Shown here: positions 60,401 to 64,000 of the stretch, in pieces
Position numbering within the stretch: the stretch's first letter is position 1
Layout of the letters: the number at the start of each line of letters is the position of its first letter
Origin: Sipunculus nudus
Lineage: Eukaryota; Annelida; Sipuncula; Golfingiida; Sipunculidae
NCBI GenBank assembly: GCA_026874595.1
Contig: CM049318.1
Coordinates: 45,800,456-45,864,455, forward strand
Direction: 5' to 3'
Length of the DNA: 64,000 bases
Translations under genes and position numbers: made by a program
Notes under the pieces: generated by a model
Seen by the model: the letters and a program-made list of their open reading frames with translations, nothing else
Databases searched by the model: none
What the model was told of the DNA's origin: nothing

Positions 60401-63400
60401 TGACGAGACTTGGGATTGAATGGCTTAGAACTAGAGGGATGCTGTCTAACGCCAAAAACCAGACCTTTCCATCGCAAATATCGACAGAGATAGAAGCTGG
60501 AAAACTCCGCATTTTCAGATTGTCAAGTTTTACCCCAAAATTCGGTAACCATGGTAACGGCAGCACAAAGCTACATGAGCGAAGGGATAAGCCAATGTTC
60601 CTAGTTTCAGATACGACAAAAAAAAAATGGTGTCACGTTTAATATTTTTTGAGATATTGCAGAAAAACGATATCTTACAGTGTTTCAGGTACCACGCCCC
60701 CTGGTGGCTATTTCCAAAAAATGAAAAATTGGTTTCGAGATATTTCTAAATAACACAAAATATGTCATTTTCAAAGTCATAGTTTAAAAAATGCGACCTG
60801 TAAGCTATATTTAATGAAATCTCGAAAATTCTCGTTTGACGAGATATTATACGAGATATCGCGAGACTTTTAATAAAATCTTGCAGTACTTGTTAAATGC
60901 TACCTGATGCAAAAAACTAGAACTCTCTAGCTTTAAAAATGACAAAGTTAGAAAAAATTGTCCTTTGATTTTCGATTTACATCACTTTTACCCAAAAATA
61001 CGTAACCATGGTGACAACCAATTTGAATCAGCTACACACCAGACGAAAGGCCTTGGAATGACGATTAAAATGAGCCATGTTTGAAGTGGCTATGACAAAT
61101 AGTAATGGAGGTATGAAGGAAAGAGCACTTTAGGAACTTTTGATGACCTTGACCTTGACCTTTGACCTTTATTGCCCAAAAACAATAGGCTTCTTGCATT
61201 TTTGATTTTACACAAACTGTGAAAGTTTGAAAGCGATGGGATCAAAATTGTGACCTGTAGAGACTGGACAGACAAACAAACAAACAAACAAACAGACAAA
61301 CAGACATCCGCGACTGACGAACATGATTGCGAAAATCGAAGATTTCCGGCAAGCAATAAAGTTGTGACTGTGCCTCCAACATGTATGATCATAGATGGGG
61401 CCCGGAGAGGCCGTCACGCACCGCTGCACACGCCGGCCGCCCACCGTAAGGACCCTGCCGCCACTTGCGGCCACGGCACGTGTCTTCGTGGTATGGCAAA
61501 AAACGGCGCGAGATTTGACGAGACTAACAATGTGACCCCTGAAAGTGACTGCGAGTGTCAGCCGCTATCCAGCGCTGCAAACCATGTGTCTGTAGCGTGA
61601 AAAATGACAGAATTATAGGCATTTCTTTGAATGGTCACGTGTTCTCGTTTCACGGGAAACGGTGCGAGATATGACGAGACTTGGGATTGAATGGCTTAGA
61701 ACTAGAGGGATGCTGTCTAACGCCAAAAACCAGACCTTTCCATCGCAAATATCGACAGAGATAGAAGCTGGAAAACTCCGCATTTTCAGATTGTCAAGTT
61801 TTACCCCAAAATTCGGTAACCATGGTAACGGCAGCACAAAGCTACATGAGCGAAGGGATAAGCCAATGTTCCTAGTTTCAGATACGACAAAAAAAAAATG
61901 GTGTCACGTTTAATATTTTTTGAGATATTGCAGAAAAACGATATCTTACAGTGTTTCAGGTACCACGCCCCCTGGTGGCTATTTCCAAAAAATGAAAAAT
62001 TGGTTTCGAGATATTTCTAAATAACACAAAATATGTCATTTTCAAAGTCATAGTTTAAAAAATGCGACCTGTAAGCTATATTTAATGAAATCTCGAAAAT
62101 TCTCGTTTGACGAGATATTATACGAGATATCGCGAGACTTTTAATAAAATCTTGCAGTACTTGTTAAATGCTACCTGATGCAAAAAACTAGAACTCTCTA
62201 GCTTTAAAAATGACAAAGTTAGAAAAAATTGTCCTTTGATTTTCGATTTACATCACTTTTACCCAAAAATACGTAACCATGGTGACAACCAATTTGAATC
62301 AGCTACACACCAGACGAAAGGCCTTGGAATGACGATTAAAATGAGCCATGTTTGAAGTGGCTATGACAAATAGTAATGGAGGTATGAAGGAAAGAGCACT
62401 TTAGGAACTTTTGATGACCTTGACCTTGACCTTTGACCTTTATTGCCCAAAAACAATAGGCTTCTTGCATTTTTGATTTTACACAAACTGTGAAAGTTTG
62501 AAAGCGATGGGATCAAAATTGTGACCTGTAGAGACTGGACAGACAAACAAACAAACAAACAAACAGACAAACAGACATCCGCGACTGACCAACCAGCTTG
62601 CGAAAATCGAAGATTTCCGGCAAGCAATAAAGTTGTGACTGTGCCTCCAACATATATGATCATAGATGGGGCCCGGAGAGGCCGTCACGCACCGCTGCAC
62701 ACGCCGGCCGCCCACCGTAAGGACCCTGCCGCCACTTGCGGCCACGGCACGTGTCTTCGTGGTATGGCAAAAAACGGCGCGAGATTTGACGAGACTAACA
62801 ATGTGACCCCTGAAAGTGACTGCGAGTGTCAGCCGCTATCCAGCGCTGCAAACCATGTGTCTGTAGCGTGAAAAATGACAGAATTATAGGCATTTCTTTG
62901 AATGGTCACGTGTTCTCGTTTCACGGGAAACGGTGCGAGATATGACGAGACTTGGGATTGAATGGCTTAGAACTAGAGGGATGCTGTCTAACGCCAAAAA
63001 CCAGACCTTTCCATCGCAAATATCGACAGAGATAGAAGCTGGAAAACTCCGCATTTTCAGATTGTCAAGTTTTACCCCAAAATTCGGTAACCATGGTAAC
63101 GGCAGCACAAAGCTACATGAGCGAAGGGATAAGCCAATGTTCCTAGTTTCAGATACGACAAAAAAAAAATGGTGTCACGTTTAATATTTTTTGAGATATT
63201 GCAGAAAAACGATATCTTACAGTGTTTCAGGTACCACGCCCCCTGGTGGCTATTTCCAAAAAATGAAAAATTGGTTTCGAGATATTTCTAAATAACACAA
63301 AATATGTCATTTTCAAAGTCATAGTTTAAAAAATGCGACCTGTAAGCTATATTTAATGAAATCTCGAAAATTCTCGTTTGACGAGATATTATACGAGATA

Positions 63401-64000
63401 TCGCGAGACTTTTAATAAAATCTTGCAGTACTTGTTAAATGCTACCTGATGCAAAAAACTAGAACTCTCTAGCTTTAAAAATGACAAAGTTAGAAAAAAT
63501 TGTCCTTTGATTTTCGATTTACATCACTTTTACCCAAAAATACGTAACCATGGTGACAACCAATTTGAATCAGCTACACACCAGACGAAAGGCCTTGGAA
63601 TGACGATTAAAATGAGCCATGTTTGAAGTGGCTATGACAAATAGTAATGGAGGTATGAAGGAAAGAGCACTTTAGGAACTTTTGATGACCTTGACCTTGA
63701 CCTTTGACCTTTATTGCCCAAAAACAATAGGCTTCTTGCATTTTTGATTTTACACAAACTGTGAAAGTTTGAAAGCGATGGGATCAAAATTGTGACCTGT
63801 AGAGACTGGACAGACAAACAAACAAACAAACAAACAGACAAACAGACATCCGCGACTGACGAACATGATTGCGAAAATCGAAGATTTCCGGCAAGCAATA
63901 AAGTTGTGACTGTGCCTCCAACATGTATGATCATAGATGGGGCCCGGAGAGGCCGTCACGCACCGCTGCACACGCCGGCCGCCCACCGTAAGGACCCTGC
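57484..64000 (-). repeat. 1,271-bp head-to-tail array of HINE-like units
   Basis: About 5.1 units, running off the window edge. Landmarks recur at exactly 1,271 bp (for example 58708, 59979, 61250, 62521). Minus-strand order in each unit: GC-rich module after GCCGTGGCCGCAAGTGGC, TTGCTTGCCGG 5' hairpin, TTTG/TCTG tract, GGTCAAAGGTCAAGGTCAAG half-sites, X-box-like site, TCTCGTCAAACGAGA hairpin, CTCF-like box, second X-box-like site. Units differ at about five positions and fall into types A and B in the order A A B A B A. No CTAG terminus lies inside the array. The 116-, 100-, 88- and 83-codon frames are repeat by-products. Confidence 0.9.
58150..58166 (-). promoter_or_regulatory. CTCF-like motif repeated once per array unit
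   Basis: CCACGCCCCCTGGTGGC (minus strand GCCACCAGGGGGCGTGG) recurs unchanged at 59421, 60692, 61963 and 63234, giving evenly spaced, co-oriented sites. Confidence 0.45.

Noticed and set aside
57479-64000. Frames of 74-116 codons repeated in the right-hand array
   Set aside because: Identical copies come from near-identical DNA, not from coding constraint; the longest one is built on an ACAA/ACAG microsatellite.
57484-64000. CRISPR-like regular repeats
   Set aside because: The period is 1,271 bp with no unique short spacers, and the genome is clearly eukaryotic.

Overview
The window is a eukaryotic, AT-rich, non-coding stretch made almost entirely of transposable elements and their decayed copies. 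I see no intact host gene, rRNA, tRNA, operon or CRISPR array. The repeat style (TCTG-rich tracts, arrays of GGTCA half-sites, a Helentron with a fused endonuclease, Ty3/Gypsy and DIRS-like debris) suits a marine lophotrochozoan, most likely a bivalve mollusc. That assignment is inference.

The dominant component is a family of non-autonomous rolling-circle-type elements (Helitron2/Helentron-like, 'HINE'-like). It fills about 1-12.5 kb and 27.1-41.5 kb on the + strand, one clean copy at 47.2-48.7 kb, and 50.9-51.4, 53.3-55.1 and 56.2-64 kb on the - strand. The ends can be read directly because one copy (47244-48740) sits inside a Ty3/Gypsy integrase reading frame that rejoins exactly when the copy is removed. 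The 5' end is TTGCTTGCCGG plus a hairpin. The 3' end is TTCCGGCAAGCG (inverse of the 5' end), then a short hairpin CGACC-N3-GGTCG or TGACC-N3-GGTCA, then CTAG. Copies are often joined head to tail: 3.8 kb and 1.4 kb tandem pairs near the left edge, and a near-perfect 1,271-bp array at the right edge. The repeats also carry recurrent matches to CTCF, RFX X-box and nuclear-receptor motifs.

Between 13.2 and 23.6 kb lies one broken Helentron. In order it has a papain-fold cysteine peptidase-like domain, a Lys/Arg-rich region, a DUF6570-like region, the segment that follows the HUH nuclease (the HUH nuclease itself is missing), a PIF1-like helicase and a C-terminal AP-type endonuclease. The helicase and endonuclease are split by a 4.3-kb element (18601-22903) with terminal inverted repeats, a TA target duplication and an internal 289-bp satellite.

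Other pieces are a GC-rich DIRS-like gag remnant (about 35.0-37.0 kb), two MITE-like ends with long palindromes (44.4 and 46.15 kb), a split Gypsy integrase, microsatellites, long G runs, and several low-copy stretches (23.65-25.74, 26.43-27.14, 41.5-44.2, 51.5-53.2, 55.1-56.2 kb) in which nothing coding could be recognised.
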